From assembly GCA_964569795.1 (NCBI GenBank), contig CAZMVB010000001.1, positions 186,001-250,000 on the forward strand: DNA of 64,000 bases, given 5' to 3'. Positions 54,040 through 62,297 of the stretch are shown piece by piece. Every line of letters starts with the position of its first letter. Positions within the stretch are counted from its first letter, which is position 1. A model generated the notes under the pieces. The model did not search any database. It had not been told where the DNA came from and saw nothing but the letters and a program-made list of their open reading frames with translations. A program made the translations under genes and the position numbers. Source of the stretch: JAHJDS01 sp964569795. Lineage in GTDB: Bacteria; Desulfobacterota; Desulfarculia; Desulfarculales; JAHJDS01.

Positions 54040-55573
54040 GGCCGCGGCCGGTCGGCTCCCGGTCCGGGCCCCGGGCCGAGCCGTCGCGCCGGGGATCGGC
54101 CACGCCGATGAACTCGTCCCTCTCCAGAAGGACCAGTTGCACGCAACCCAGGTAAAAGGAATAAGGCCCGCGCCTCACCACCCTGAAGCCGCGCCGAGCA
54201 AGTTCCAGGGGCACCTCTGGTCTCATCCGCGAGGCCTCCAGGCTGACCCGCCCCTCGACCGAGCAGTGGAGCCGGGGCGCGCTGACCGCCTCCAGGGGCG
54301 GCTGGCTTGCCAGACGCAGCATCACCTGGACCATGGCCGGGGCGATCCGGGAACTGCCCGGCGAGCCGATGACCAGCCAGGGTTTTTTGTCACGCAAGAC
54401 GATGGTCGGGGCCACCTGGGACCAGGGCAGGGCCCCGGGCCGCAGGTAGTGGGGGTGGTTCTCGTCGTCGTACTCGAAGGAGCCCATGTAGTTGTTGTAA
54501 AGAAAACCCAGGTCGGGACACATCGTCCGGGCGCCGAAGGCCCGTTCCACGGACTGGGTCAGGGACACGGCGTTTCCGAAGACGTCCATGATTGACAGGT
54601 GGGTGGTGTGGCCGCCGCCCAGGGCCCGCCGGCGATCGCTGGGCAGATCGTCGCGTTCGAGCAGGGTTTGGCGGATGGTCTGGGCCAGGCGGACCGCGCC
54701 GGCCGGGTCGTCCGGGTCGCACGGGTCGTCCGTGGCATAGCCCAGCCGGTCCAGCATTCTTAAGAGGGCCTCGCCCGCCCCGGGCGGGCCGTCACTGAAG
54801 ACCTCCCGGTCGCCGAACCTTCCCGTCACCGGCGCCCTTGATTCGGGCCAGGGAATCCGGGCCAGGTCAGAGGCCTGGATCAGACCACCGTGGTCGGCCA
54901 TGTCCCGGCAGATCAGCCGGGCGATTTCGCCCTGGTAGAAGTCCTCGATCCCCTGCCCGGCCAGGCGTCTGAGCGTTTCGGCCAGGGCCGGCTGCCGAAT
55001 GATCATCCCGGGCGCGGGGGGTAAGGCCCCGTCTTTCAGGAAGACCTCCCCGGCCGGGCCGCCCCGCAGCCGGTGACACCACTTTTTGAGTCGGGAGGCC
55101 TGGAGGGGACTTACCGGAAAACCCTCCCCGGCCAGGGCCACGGCCGGCGCGATAAGTTCGGCCAGGGGCCGGGTGCCCAGCCGCCGCCGGGCGTATTCCA
55201 GGACGGCCGGGGTGGTGGGCACGGTCGAGGCCCGGTGGCCGTTGAACCGCTTCTCGGGGTTCGGCCGATGGCCCAGGGCCCGGGCCGGAGGCCGGGAGGT
55301 GCCGTCCAGGACAAAGACCCGGTCCTGGTTGGCCTGGTAAACGGTCATCACTGTTTGCCCGCCCAGGCCCGAGGCCGACGGCTCGCAGACGCTCAGGGCA
55401 AAGGCCGCCGCCACGGCGGCGTCAATGGCGTTGCCCCCGGTGGCGAGGATGCGGGCGGCCGGGTCGGTGGCCAGGTCGCGGGCCGTGGAGACCATGCCCC
55501 AGGGCGAGGCGGCCTGCCGCATGGGCCCGCGGCCGCAGTCAGGCCCCGAGGGCCGGCGGGTCGAGGCGGGCAC
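53981..55573 (-). CDS. Gamma-glutamyltransferase-family protein without visible signal peptide
   Basis: A 530-residue N-terminal-nucleophile hydrolase. Conserved blocks: GGNAIDAAVAAAFALSVCEP near residue 46, PSASGLGG, the autoprocessing/catalytic Thr in GGGHTTHLSIMD near residue 322, and WLVIGSPGSSRIAPAMVQ near the C-terminus. GGTs move or hydrolyse gamma-glutamyl groups and normally are secreted; here no hydrophobic N-terminus is present, so a cytoplasmic role is suggested. GTG start with GAGGG upstream overlaps the preceding gene by 35 nt; MRQAASPWG (55522) is an alternative start. Last gene of the KamA/ATP-grasp operon. It has a long Pro/Arg-rich tail overlapping the MFS gene. Confidence 0.75.
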   Translation of the reverse strand: MPASTRRPSGPDCGRGPMRQAASPWGMVSTARDLATDPAARILATGGNAIDAAVAAAFALSVCEPSASGLGGQTVMTVYQANQDRVFVLDGTSRPPARALGHRPNPEKRFNGHRASTVPTTPAVLEYARRRLGTRPLAELIAPAVALAGEGFPVSPLQASRLKKWCHRLRGGPAGEVFLKDGALPPAPGMIIRQPALAETLRRLAGQGIEDFYQGEIARLICRDMADHGGLIQASDLARIPWPESRAPVTGRFGDREVFSDGPPGAGEALLRMLDRLGYATDDPCDPDDPAGAVRLAQTIRQTLLERDDLPSDRRRALGGGHTTHLSIMDVFGNAVSLTQSVERAFGARTMCPDLGFLYNNYMGSFEYDDENHPHYLRPGALPWSQVAPTIVLRDKKPWLVIGSPGSSRIAPAMVQVMLRLASQPPLEAVSAPRLHCSVEGRVSLEASRMRPEVPLELARRGFRVVRRGPYSFYLGCVQLVLLERDEFIGVADPRRDGSARGPDREPTGRGLRPDPKPPKGPAGPPPGAA

Positions 55574-57725
55574 GTTCGTCCCTCGGCTGTCCGATTAGAA
55601 AACGGGCCAACAAAAGCGTTCGCTGGACGAGGCTGATGCGCTGGACCGCCTCCCGGGGGGTGCACAGGTCCCGGGTCATCGGTCCCAGGCCGCTCAGGGC
55701 GGGCACCCCCGATGGGGCCAGCCCGGCCACCGTGGGCCAGCGCGAGGACATGGCCTTGAGGGTCACGTCCCATTCGCCGGCCGCGGCGGCCAGGGTCCGG
55801 ACCAGGTTCTGGCCGCCGGGATCGGGCATCAGGGGCGGACGGTCCGAGATCAGGTTCAGGCTGGCCCCGAGTCCGTCGGGGACGAACAGGTCCCTGATCT
55901 TGGCCTCGAGGGCCAGGGCCTTGTCCAGGTCCAGGTACGAGATCGAGATGGTGGCCACGGCCCGATGGGGCGGCGACAGGGGCAGGCTGACCGTGTGCAG
56001 GTTCGAGACGAAGACCGTCACCTCCTCGGCCGGATCGGTCAGCCCCAGGGCCTCGTCGAGCCGGGCCAGCAGGCGGCGGATCAGGCGCGGTCTCTCCCGG
56101 GGAGGTCCGGTGGGCACCTCCCGGGCCGTGACCTGGAGGCGGTACTGGCGCAGGCCCCGGGCCTGGTTGACCAGCCGATCCTCGCGGGTGGCGGGCCGCA
56201 GGACCAGGACCTGGCCGGCCTTGTCCATGGCCCGCCGGATCAGGTCCCGGCTGTACCGGCAGTCGGCCCCCTCATCGGCGTAGGCCAGCACCCCCAGGGG
56301 CCGGTGCCGCAGGAGCTGATGGTGCCGCAGGGCGGCCAGGGCGAACCGGACCATGGCCCAGGGCGCCCGGGCCTGGCCCACTCCGTCGCCGGACAGCCAC
56401 TCTGGATCGCGCCGAAAGGCCTGCCACGGCATGGCGGCGTCCATCGGGACGTCCAGGTGACCGACCAGCAGGGTCCCGCCTTCGAGGCCGGCCTCGGTTT
56501 GCCAGGTCCAGACCGTCTTCTGGTCCGACAATTCGTTCACCGGCGTCAGTCCCAGGCCGACCAGCTTGTCGTCCAGTCGCTGCTGGGCCATCTGGATCCC
56601 GACCGGATCGTCGGTCCGGCTGGACAGGGCGCACCACTTTTCGACCTCGCGCTCGAGCTGGTCCCGGTGGGCGGTGACGTGGTCGAACATTGCCCGGCTG
56701 ACGTCCTGTTTTCGGCCGCCGATCCGGGGCGCGGCCGGCGTCCCGAAGTAGCGGGCCGCGGCCACCTCGATCAGGCGGTTCATCAGGGCGTTGTAGTCGA
56801 ACCCCATGGCTGCGGCGGCAATGACGTAGGACCCCCGGGGGCCGATGCTGGGCAGGCTGTTGATCTCCAGCAGGTACAACTCGCCCGAGGCGTCAAGACG
56901 CAGATCCACCCGCGCGCAATCATAGCAGCCCAGGGCCTTGAAGGCCCGCAGGGCGATGTCCCTGGCCTGGGCGGCCGTCTCCTCGGAAAGGGACGCCGGA
57001 CAGACGACCCGGTTGGTCCGGCCGGACAGCCCCCTCTTGTCCTCGTAGGTATAGATGGGCGGACCGCTTTTACCGAAGATGATCTCGGCCGGCCGGAAGG
57101 TCTCGGGCGGATTGTTGCCCAGGACCCCGACGTTGATCTCCCGGCCGGCGATGAACCGCTCGACCAGGGCCGGCTGCTGAAAGGTCTCGAAGATGACGTC
57201 GGTCGCGGCCCGCAACTCGGCCTCGGTCTCGACGATCTTGACCCCGAAGGAGACGGCCTCGTTCTTGGGCTTGGCGATCAGGGGATACTCCAGCTCCGGC
57301 GGGGGAAAGTCGGGTCCGTCCAGGACCACGAAGTCCGGGGTGGGCAGCCCGGCCTGCTTGAACAGGACCTTGGCCACGACCTTGTCCAGGGCCAGGGAGT
57401 GGGCCAGCGGCCCGGAGCCGACGTAGGGGATGCCGACCATTTCCAGGATGGACGGGACGTGGGTGTACCGGGCCTGGCCCTGGATGCCGTAGGACAGGTT
57501 GAACACCAGACCCGGCCGCTCGCCCTTGACCACCCGGGGCATGAACTCCTCGAGCCGGTCGATCAGGTCCTTGTCCCCCTCGAAGGCGGCCACCTGGTGG
57601 CCGCCGGCCTTGAGGGCCTTGACAATGCCCCGGATCGTGTCCTCGGCGTACTTCTCCCGGTTGGGGATGCCGAAGAGGTTGATGACGTTCTGGCTTTCCC
57701 AGTTGTAAACGACCGCGATCTTCAC
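55539..57725 (-). CDS. ATP-grasp D-Ala-D-Ala-ligase-like domain fused to a degenerate M20 peptidase domain
   Basis: A 728-residue two-domain protein. Residues ~1-330 form an ATP-grasp ligase: KIAVVYNWES, GIPYVGSG, ALDKVVAKVLFKQAGLPTPDF, IAKPKNEAVSFGV and the metal site DLRLDASGELYLLEINSLP. Residues ~370-715 resemble M20 peptidases: LLVGHLDVPMD is kept, but the bridging-Asp motif reads SGDGVGQARAPW (Gln where Asp is normal) and the DEE pair reads ADEGAD, so at least two metal ligands are lost. The ligase part looks active; the peptidase part probably is not, or uses an altered site. GTG start with AAAGG upstream. Confidence 0.75.
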   Translation of the reverse strand: MKIAVVYNWESQNVINLFGIPNREKYAEDTIRGIVKALKAGGHQVAAFEGDKDLIDRLEEFMPRVVKGERPGLVFNLSYGIQGQARYTHVPSILEMVGIPYVGSGPLAHSLALDKVVAKVLFKQAGLPTPDFVVLDGPDFPPPELEYPLIAKPKNEAVSFGVKIVETEAELRAATDVIFETFQQPALVERFIAGREINVGVLGNNPPETFRPAEIIFGKSGPPIYTYEDKRGLSGRTNRVVCPASLSEETAAQARDIALRAFKALGCYDCARVDLRLDASGELYLLEINSLPSIGPRGSYVIAAAAMGFDYNALMNRLIEVAAARYFGTPAAPRIGGRKQDVSRAMFDHVTAHRDQLEREVEKWCALSSRTDDPVGIQMAQQRLDDKLVGLGLTPVNELSDQKTVWTWQTEAGLEGGTLLVGHLDVPMDAAMPWQAFRRDPEWLSGDGVGQARAPWAMVRFALAALRHHQLLRHRPLGVLAYADEGADCRYSRDLIRRAMDKAGQVLVLRPATREDRLVNQARGLRQYRLQVTAREVPTGPPRERPRLIRRLLARLDEALGLTDPAEEVTVFVSNLHTVSLPLSPPHRAVATISISYLDLDKALALEAKIRDLFVPDGLGASLNLISDRPPLMPDPGGQNLVRTLAAAAGEWDVTLKAMSSRWPTVAGLAPSGVPALSGLGPMTRDLCTPREAVQRISLVQRTLLLARFLIGQPRDERARLDPPALGA

Positions 57726-57749
57726 CGTAATACCTTTCGGCCAACGCCT

Positions 57750-58874
57750 TCAGCCGACAAAGGTGGAGGTCAGTCTAGCCAGGCCGATTTGATACACCGG
57801 CCGGGTGTAGTCATCCAGCCAGTAGGCCCCGGGGTTGCTCGGAAAGATCAGGAACCGCCCCCGGTCCTGGCGGCCGGGGGCCCGGTGGAACCGCATGAAC
57901 ACCTGGCCCTCGGCCAGGCCGACGATCTCGATCTTTCCCCGGGCATGGGACATGACGAACCGGGCCCGCTTGGCCAGGCCCGAACACCGGGCCCGGGCCC
58001 CCTCGACGATCAAATAGGCCTCCTCCACGGGCACGGCGTAGGTCCGGTTGCCCACCGTGGGACGGCACTGGAACACGTAGTAGGGGGCCACCCCGAGGAA
58101 GGACAGCTCGCTCCACAACCGGGCCAGGTCCTCCGGATCGTCGTTGACCCCCCGGATCAGCGGGGTCTGCTGACAGATGGCCGCCCCGGTCCGCTGGAGC
58201 AGCCCGACGGCCTCCCGTGCCGGCCGGCTCAGCTCCCGCCAGTGGTTGAACTGGATCATGAAGTACAGCCGCCTGTCTCCCCGGGAAAAACGCGCGGCCA
58301 ACCCGAGCAGGGCCGGGTCGTCCAGGATCCGCCACGGATTGAAGGCCGGCATCTTGGTCCCCAGCCGGACGATTTTCACGTGATCGATGGCCATCAACTC
58401 GCCGAGGATCGACTCCAGGGCCGGCGTCGAGCGCATCAAGGCGTCTCCGCCGGTCAGCAGGACGTTGTTGACCTCGTCATGGGCGCGGATGTAGGTGATG
58501 CCCTGGCTGACGTCCTTCGAGACCTCCTCGGATCGCTCGAAGAACAGGCGCTTGCGGAAGCAGAAGCGGCATCGGCCGCCGCACAGATCGCTGACCAGCA
58601 GGACGGCCGTGGACGGGTATTTGTGCTGGAGGCCCGGCAGGATGGTGTAACTGGCCTCCGCGGAGGGGTCGGTCTGCCCCCAGGGTTCCAGTTCGGCCGC
58701 GTCCGGGATGATGATCCGGCGAATGGGGTCGGCCGGGTCGTCCCAGTCGATCAGGGACAGATAGTAGTCGTTGGCCCCGAATTCGAATTCCCGGGCCACC
58801 GGCTCGAGAGTTTTTCGTACAGTGGCCCGCAGACCGAGGACCTGGTCCAGCGCGGACACGTATTTCGGTGTCAT
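57750..58874 (-). CDS. KamA-family radical SAM protein, divergent substrate site
   Basis: A 374-residue radical SAM enzyme of the lysine 2,3-aminomutase family. The iron-sulfur motif is CGGRCRFCF near residues 110-118; LLTGGDALM and IVRLGTKMPAFNP are family blocks. Where lysine aminomutases have Asp residues for the lysine side-chain amine, this protein has Arg (FQCRPTVG) and Ser (VMSHARGK); the PLP Lys is probably in ARGK. It may therefore act on a substrate other than lysine, possibly an acidic one. The ATG at 58874 is preferred to a TTG at 58892 because AGGAG lies 7 nt before it. Confidence 0.8.
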   Translation of the reverse strand: MTPKYVSALDQVLGLRATVRKTLEPVAREFEFGANDYYLSLIDWDDPADPIRRIIIPDAAELEPWGQTDPSAEASYTILPGLQHKYPSTAVLLVSDLCGGRCRFCFRKRLFFERSEEVSKDVSQGITYIRAHDEVNNVLLTGGDALMRSTPALESILGELMAIDHVKIVRLGTKMPAFNPWRILDDPALLGLAARFSRGDRRLYFMIQFNHWRELSRPAREAVGLLQRTGAAICQQTPLIRGVNDDPEDLARLWSELSFLGVAPYYVFQCRPTVGNRTYAVPVEEAYLIVEGARARCSGLAKRARFVMSHARGKIEIVGLAEGQVFMRFHRAPGRQDRGRFLIFPSNPGAYWLDDYTRPVYQIGLARLTSTFVG

Positions 58875-58960
58875 CGGTTTGCTCCTGAACAAAAAGAGCC
58901 TGAGATCGCTCTTGGTTGTCTTCCTGGGTCAGGTCTTGATTCACGCCGGGTGACCTCCTG

Positions 58961-59548
58961 TTAGTGTAAAAAGGGGATCCGGAAGAAGAGGAACCAGCCG
59001 TTGACCAGCAGCAGGCATCCCCCGCCGGCCATGGCCATGGCCATGATGAAGAACCGACCCGAGGCGGCGATCATGGCGATGGAGGCCAGGATGATGGCGA
59101 TCTGGAGGAAGACCTGGCTGTAGTCGAGATAGGGGTCCCGGTCCTGTCCCAGGGCCAGCAGTCTTTCCTGGGCCCGGGCGTCCTTCATGATCTTGGCCTT
59201 CTCGGCCTTGAAGCGCCCCACCTCGGCCTTCATCCGGGCCACGCGGTCCACCAGGCGCCTTTTGGCCTCGGGGGTCATGGTCCCCCCGCGCTCGACCAGG
59301 CTCAGTTCCATCAGGCCGGTCAGCGAGGCGTAAAGGTGCTGGCGGATGGTCTTGGCCTGGTAGTAGGCCCACTGGTTCGAGGCCCTCTGCTGGGCCAGCA
59401 TGATTTCCTTGGTGTTGTTGCCGCCGACCAGGGCGGCGATGGACAGCAGCACGGCAAAGACAGCCGTGGTCAGACCGACCCGCTTGGTGAACGGGCTGAC
59501 GCCCTTGTCCGCGTGCCTGTCCGGTTCGGGCAGTTCCATATCGACCAT
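58961..59548 (-). CDS. DUF4337-like membrane protein
   Basis: A 195-residue protein with one N-terminal transmembrane helix (LTTAVFAVLLSIAALVGG), a soluble helical middle with QRASNQWAYYQAKTIRQHLY (the DUF4337 hallmark) and charged coiled-coil-like stretch, and two C-terminal membrane helices. Role unknown. It sits between the GNAT and second KamA genes on the same strand, so it may anchor the pathway at the membrane. An in-frame ATG three codons downstream is an alternative start. Confidence 0.7.
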   Translation of the reverse strand: MVDMELPEPDRHADKGVSPFTKRVGLTTAVFAVLLSIAALVGGNNTKEIMLAQQRASNQWAYYQAKTIRQHLYASLTGLMELSLVERGGTMTPEAKRRLVDRVARMKAEVGRFKAEKAKIMKDARAQERLLALGQDRDPYLDYSQVFLQIAIILASIAMIAASGRFFIMAMAMAGGGCLLLVNGWFLFFRIPFLH

Positions 59549-59604
59549 GTCTCGTGTCGCTCCGAATCATCTCCGCCCGGAAACTCGTCCCGGCCGGCTG
59601 CGGT

Positions 59605-60150
59605 TCAGTTCAGGCGGCCGACCCGTTCTGACCGCTCGGCCGCGGCTTTTCTCCGGGAAACGCCCACCACCTTGACGAAGATGACCTTGTCGTCCTCGGG
59701 GGCGTAAAAGTCCTCGAGGCGGGCCGTCTCGACGTATCCCCGCCCCTCGTAGAAACCCCGGGTCGGCGCGTACTTGGGGCCGGACGAGGTATCGACGTAG
59801 ATCCGGCGCCCTCCGGCCTTGATCACCCGCCGCTCGACCTCGGCCAGCAGCAGGCGACCGATGCCCTGGCCCCTCAGGTTCCGCCAGACCACGATCCAGT
59901 ACAGGTCCCAACTGCTGGCCGTGGCGGGAATGGGACCGTAACAGGCGTAACCCAAGGGGGAGTCGTCCAGTTCGGCGAACAGGAAATGGTAACCGCTGTC
60001 CAGCCCCTTGGCCAGGCGCTCCTCGACCAGTTGGCCGGCGATCTCGACCTCTTCCCGGTGGAAAAAGCCGGAGCCGGCACACATCCGCCGCACCAGGTCC
60101 GGGTCGGTCGCCTTGACCCGGTCGCGCCAGGTTAGTTTGGAACGCCGCAC
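59605..60150 (-). CDS. GNAT-family N-acetyltransferase
   Basis: A 181-residue acyl-CoA-dependent transferase. The acetyl-CoA loop reads LRGQGIGRLLLAEVERR near residues 90-106, preceded by beta-strand WDLYWIVVW and followed by GPKYAPTRGFYEGRGYVE. In the operon it could acylate an amino group of a beta-amino acid or peptide, by analogy to beta-lysine acetyltransferases next to KamA in other bacteria, although it is shorter than those. The GTG at 60150 has GGGGG upstream and follows the ATP-grasp stop by 14 nt. Confidence 0.75.
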   Translation of the reverse strand: MRRSKLTWRDRVKATDPDLVRRMCAGSGFFHREEVEIAGQLVEERLAKGLDSGYHFLFAELDDSPLGYACYGPIPATASSWDLYWIVVWRNLRGQGIGRLLLAEVERRVIKAGGRRIYVDTSSGPKYAPTRGFYEGRGYVETARLEDFYAPEDDKVIFVKVVGVSRRKAAAERSERVGRLN

Positions 60151-60164
60151 CCCAGCCCCCTGAC

Positions 60165-61253
60165 TCAGGCCGTGACCGACCGCTCGTCCGGCCGCGGCCC
60201 GGTCCCGAGGGCCGCCGGTAACGGCCAGGCTTCGGTCCGGCCCCGGCGGCCGGGACCGGGCCGGTTGGCGTCGGCCATGATCCGGGACAGCACCTGGGCC
60301 GGGGACAGGCCGGCCCGCTGGGCGGCGGCCATGAAGCCGGCCTCGGCCTCGAGACAGGGATTGGCGTTGGCCTCGAGGATAAAGGGGCGGCCGTCCGTAT
60401 CCACCCGGAAGTCGATCCGGGCCCAGCCCCGAAAACCGAAGCAGCGCCAGGCCGCCAGGCTCAAGTCGGTCAGGGTCTGAAGCAGGGCCCGGTCGCCCTC
60501 GGGAAAATCGAAGCAACGTCGGGTGTGCCGGTACTCAAAGGAATTTTCAACCCACTTGGCCCGGTAACCGACCACCCGGGGCCGGTCGGGACCATAGCCC
60601 TCGAACTCGATCTCGGCCGGGGGCAGCGCCTCGGGGCCGGTCTCGGTGGCCAGAAGGGACAGGTTGAATTCCCGGCCGGGGACAAACGCCTCGGCAAAGT
60701 AACGGACGCCCGTGACGTGAAAGAGGTCCTGGAGCCGCTCCCGGATTTGATCCGGGTCGTCGCCCGGGACCACCGAGTCGTCGTCCAGGCCCCTGGAGCC
60801 GTGCTCCCAGACCGACTTGATGATGTATTGGGAGGCCGGGGGTTCCGGCGAGATGAAACAGCGGTCGTCGAGCCACCCCGGGGTGGGCAGGCCGGCCCGG
60901 CAAAGGGCCGCCTTGGCCGCCAGCTTGTCCGAGGACAGGGCCATGGCCCGTCCGTCGGCCCCGGTGAAGGCCAGACCCAGGGTGGCCAGCAACTCGGGCG
61001 GCCGGTGGATCAGGCGTTCCTCTCCCCAGGGGGCCTCGACCAGATTGAAGACCAGGTCCGGGGCGGAGTTGATCAGCCGGCTCAGCGCGGCGGTCGATCC
61101 GGACCAGGCCGCCCGTTCCACCCGATGCCCCAGGTCCGCCAGGAGGCGGGACACCTGGTCGGCCTGGACCAGGTTGTCCTGCCGGTCCGGATCCAGGGTC
61201 ACCCCGGGCGGGTCGTGGAGGACCACGATCTTCATGGTCGCCGTCTCCGTCAT
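60165..61253 (-). CDS. D-Ala-D-Ala-ligase-like ATP-grasp enzyme (second)
   Basis: A 362-residue ATP-grasp ligase. TMKIVVLHDPPG at the start, LSSDKLAAKAALCRAGLPTPGW, YIIKSVWEHGSRGLDDD (ATP lysine and flexible loop), FVPGREFNLSLL, and metal site DFRVDTDGRPFILEANANP. These enzymes form an amide between a carboxylate, activated as acyl-phosphate, and an amino acid. It is too far from D-Ala-D-Ala ligases to assume peptidoglycan use. The ATG overlaps the preceding stop (ATGA); MKIVV at 61235 is an alternative start. Confidence 0.8.
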   Translation of the reverse strand: MTETATMKIVVLHDPPGVTLDPDRQDNLVQADQVSRLLADLGHRVERAAWSGSTAALSRLINSAPDLVFNLVEAPWGEERLIHRPPELLATLGLAFTGADGRAMALSSDKLAAKAALCRAGLPTPGWLDDRCFISPEPPASQYIIKSVWEHGSRGLDDDSVVPGDDPDQIRERLQDLFHVTGVRYFAEAFVPGREFNLSLLATETGPEALPPAEIEFEGYGPDRPRVVGYRAKWVENSFEYRHTRRCFDFPEGDRALLQTLTDLSLAAWRCFGFRGWARIDFRVDTDGRPFILEANANPCLEAEAGFMAAAQRAGLSPAQVLSRIMADANRPGPGRRGRTEAWPLPAALGTGPRPDERSVTA

Positions 61254-62284
61254 GAGGACCCCAGGGCCGCCCGAAAGGGGCCTGTCCCCGTCCGCGGCCA
61301 GGTCCGGTCGAGCCCGGCGCGCTTGCGGGCGGAGCGGACGATCCGGTCGATCAGCTCGGAAAAAGATATCCCGGCCAGACCGCACAGGATCGGCAGGTCC
61401 GAGTGATGGGGGTGCAGGCCGGCCAGGGGGTTGATCTCCAGGAAGTGGGGCCGGCCCGATTTGTCCAGGCGGATATCAACCCGGCCGGCGTCCCGGCAGC
61501 CGAGGCCGCGGTAAACCGCCAGGGCCAGGGCGGCGATGTCCCGGCCCTCGGCCCGGCCGGCCAGCCGGTAGCTGACCCGGTGCTCGCTCTCTTCCTTGTT
61601 GACGAACGAGTACACCCCCGGTTCGGCCCCCGGCCCCAGGAGGACCTCCATCACCCCCACCACCTCGGCCCGGGCCCCGGTGCCGACGATCCCGACGGTG
61701 AACTCCCGGCCCGGCAGAAAGGTCTCGACCAGGACCGGCTGGCGATAGGCGGCCAGCAGGTCGCGGCAGGCCCGCACCAGGGCGGCCCGGTCCATCAGGC
61801 GCGAGCCCGGGCCGATGCCCTTGCCCGTGCCCTCGGCCACGGGCTTGGCGAACAGGGGGAAGGGCAGATCGATCTCGGGGGCCTCCTCGATGGAGCTGAC
61901 CACCGCGAAATCGGGCGTGGGCAGACCCAGGTCCCGGACCACCCGCTTGGCCATGCCCTTGTGCAGGGTCAGGGTCAGCACCAGCGGATCGGAAAAGGTG
62001 TAAGGCAGACCAAAAGCCTCGAGCAGGCAGGGCACCTGGGCCTCCCGCCCGTAGCCGGACACGCCCTCGGCGATGTTGAACACCAGGTCCCAGCGCCGGC
62101 CCTCGGCCAGACGCTCCACCAGGCGCGGCAGGCGGCCGATCCGCTCGGGCTGATGGCCCAGGCCGGCCAGGGTCTCCTCCAGGGCGGCGACGGTCTCCTC
62201 AGAGTCGAATTCAGCCACCTCTTCGGGGCCGAAGCCGGCCGCCCGGTAGTCATCCCGCAGGTCATAGGTCAGGCCGATGTGCAT
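61250..62284 (-). CDS. D-Ala-D-Ala-ligase-like ATP-grasp enzyme (first)
   Basis: A 344-residue ATP-grasp ligase. MHIGLTYDLRDDY at the start, LVFNIAEGVSGYGREAQVP, TLHKGMAKRVVRDLGLPTPDF, FAKPVAEGTGKGIGP (ATP loop), FLPGREFTVGI, and metal site DIRLDKSGRPHFLEINPLAGLHP near residue 285. Along with the gene that follows, and with the fused enzyme at 55539, it makes three non-identical ligases in one operon, enough for a tri- or tetrapeptide-like product. GAGGTG precedes the ATG, 13 nt after kamA. Confidence 0.8.
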   Translation of the reverse strand: MHIGLTYDLRDDYRAAGFGPEEVAEFDSEETVAALEETLAGLGHQPERIGRLPRLVERLAEGRRWDLVFNIAEGVSGYGREAQVPCLLEAFGLPYTFSDPLVLTLTLHKGMAKRVVRDLGLPTPDFAVVSSIEEAPEIDLPFPLFAKPVAEGTGKGIGPGSRLMDRAALVRACRDLLAAYRQPVLVETFLPGREFTVGIVGTGARAEVVGVMEVLLGPGAEPGVYSFVNKEESEHRVSYRLAGRAEGRDIAALALAVYRGLGCRDAGRVDIRLDKSGRPHFLEINPLAGLHPHHSDLPILCGLAGISFSELIDRIVRSARKRAGLDRTWPRTGTGPFRAALGSS

Positions 62285-62297
62285 CTGACACCTCGGA

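Noticed and set aside
55965..58964. 999-codon plus-strand frame opposite the ATP-grasp/M20 and KamA genes
   Set aside because: Shadow frame; minus-strand translation carries the ATP-grasp and radical SAM motifs.
60165..62284. Peptidoglycan D-alanine-D-alanine ligases (ddl)
   Set aside because: Two tandem divergent copies beside KamA and GNAT, with no murein genes nearby, argue against a plain Ddl function.
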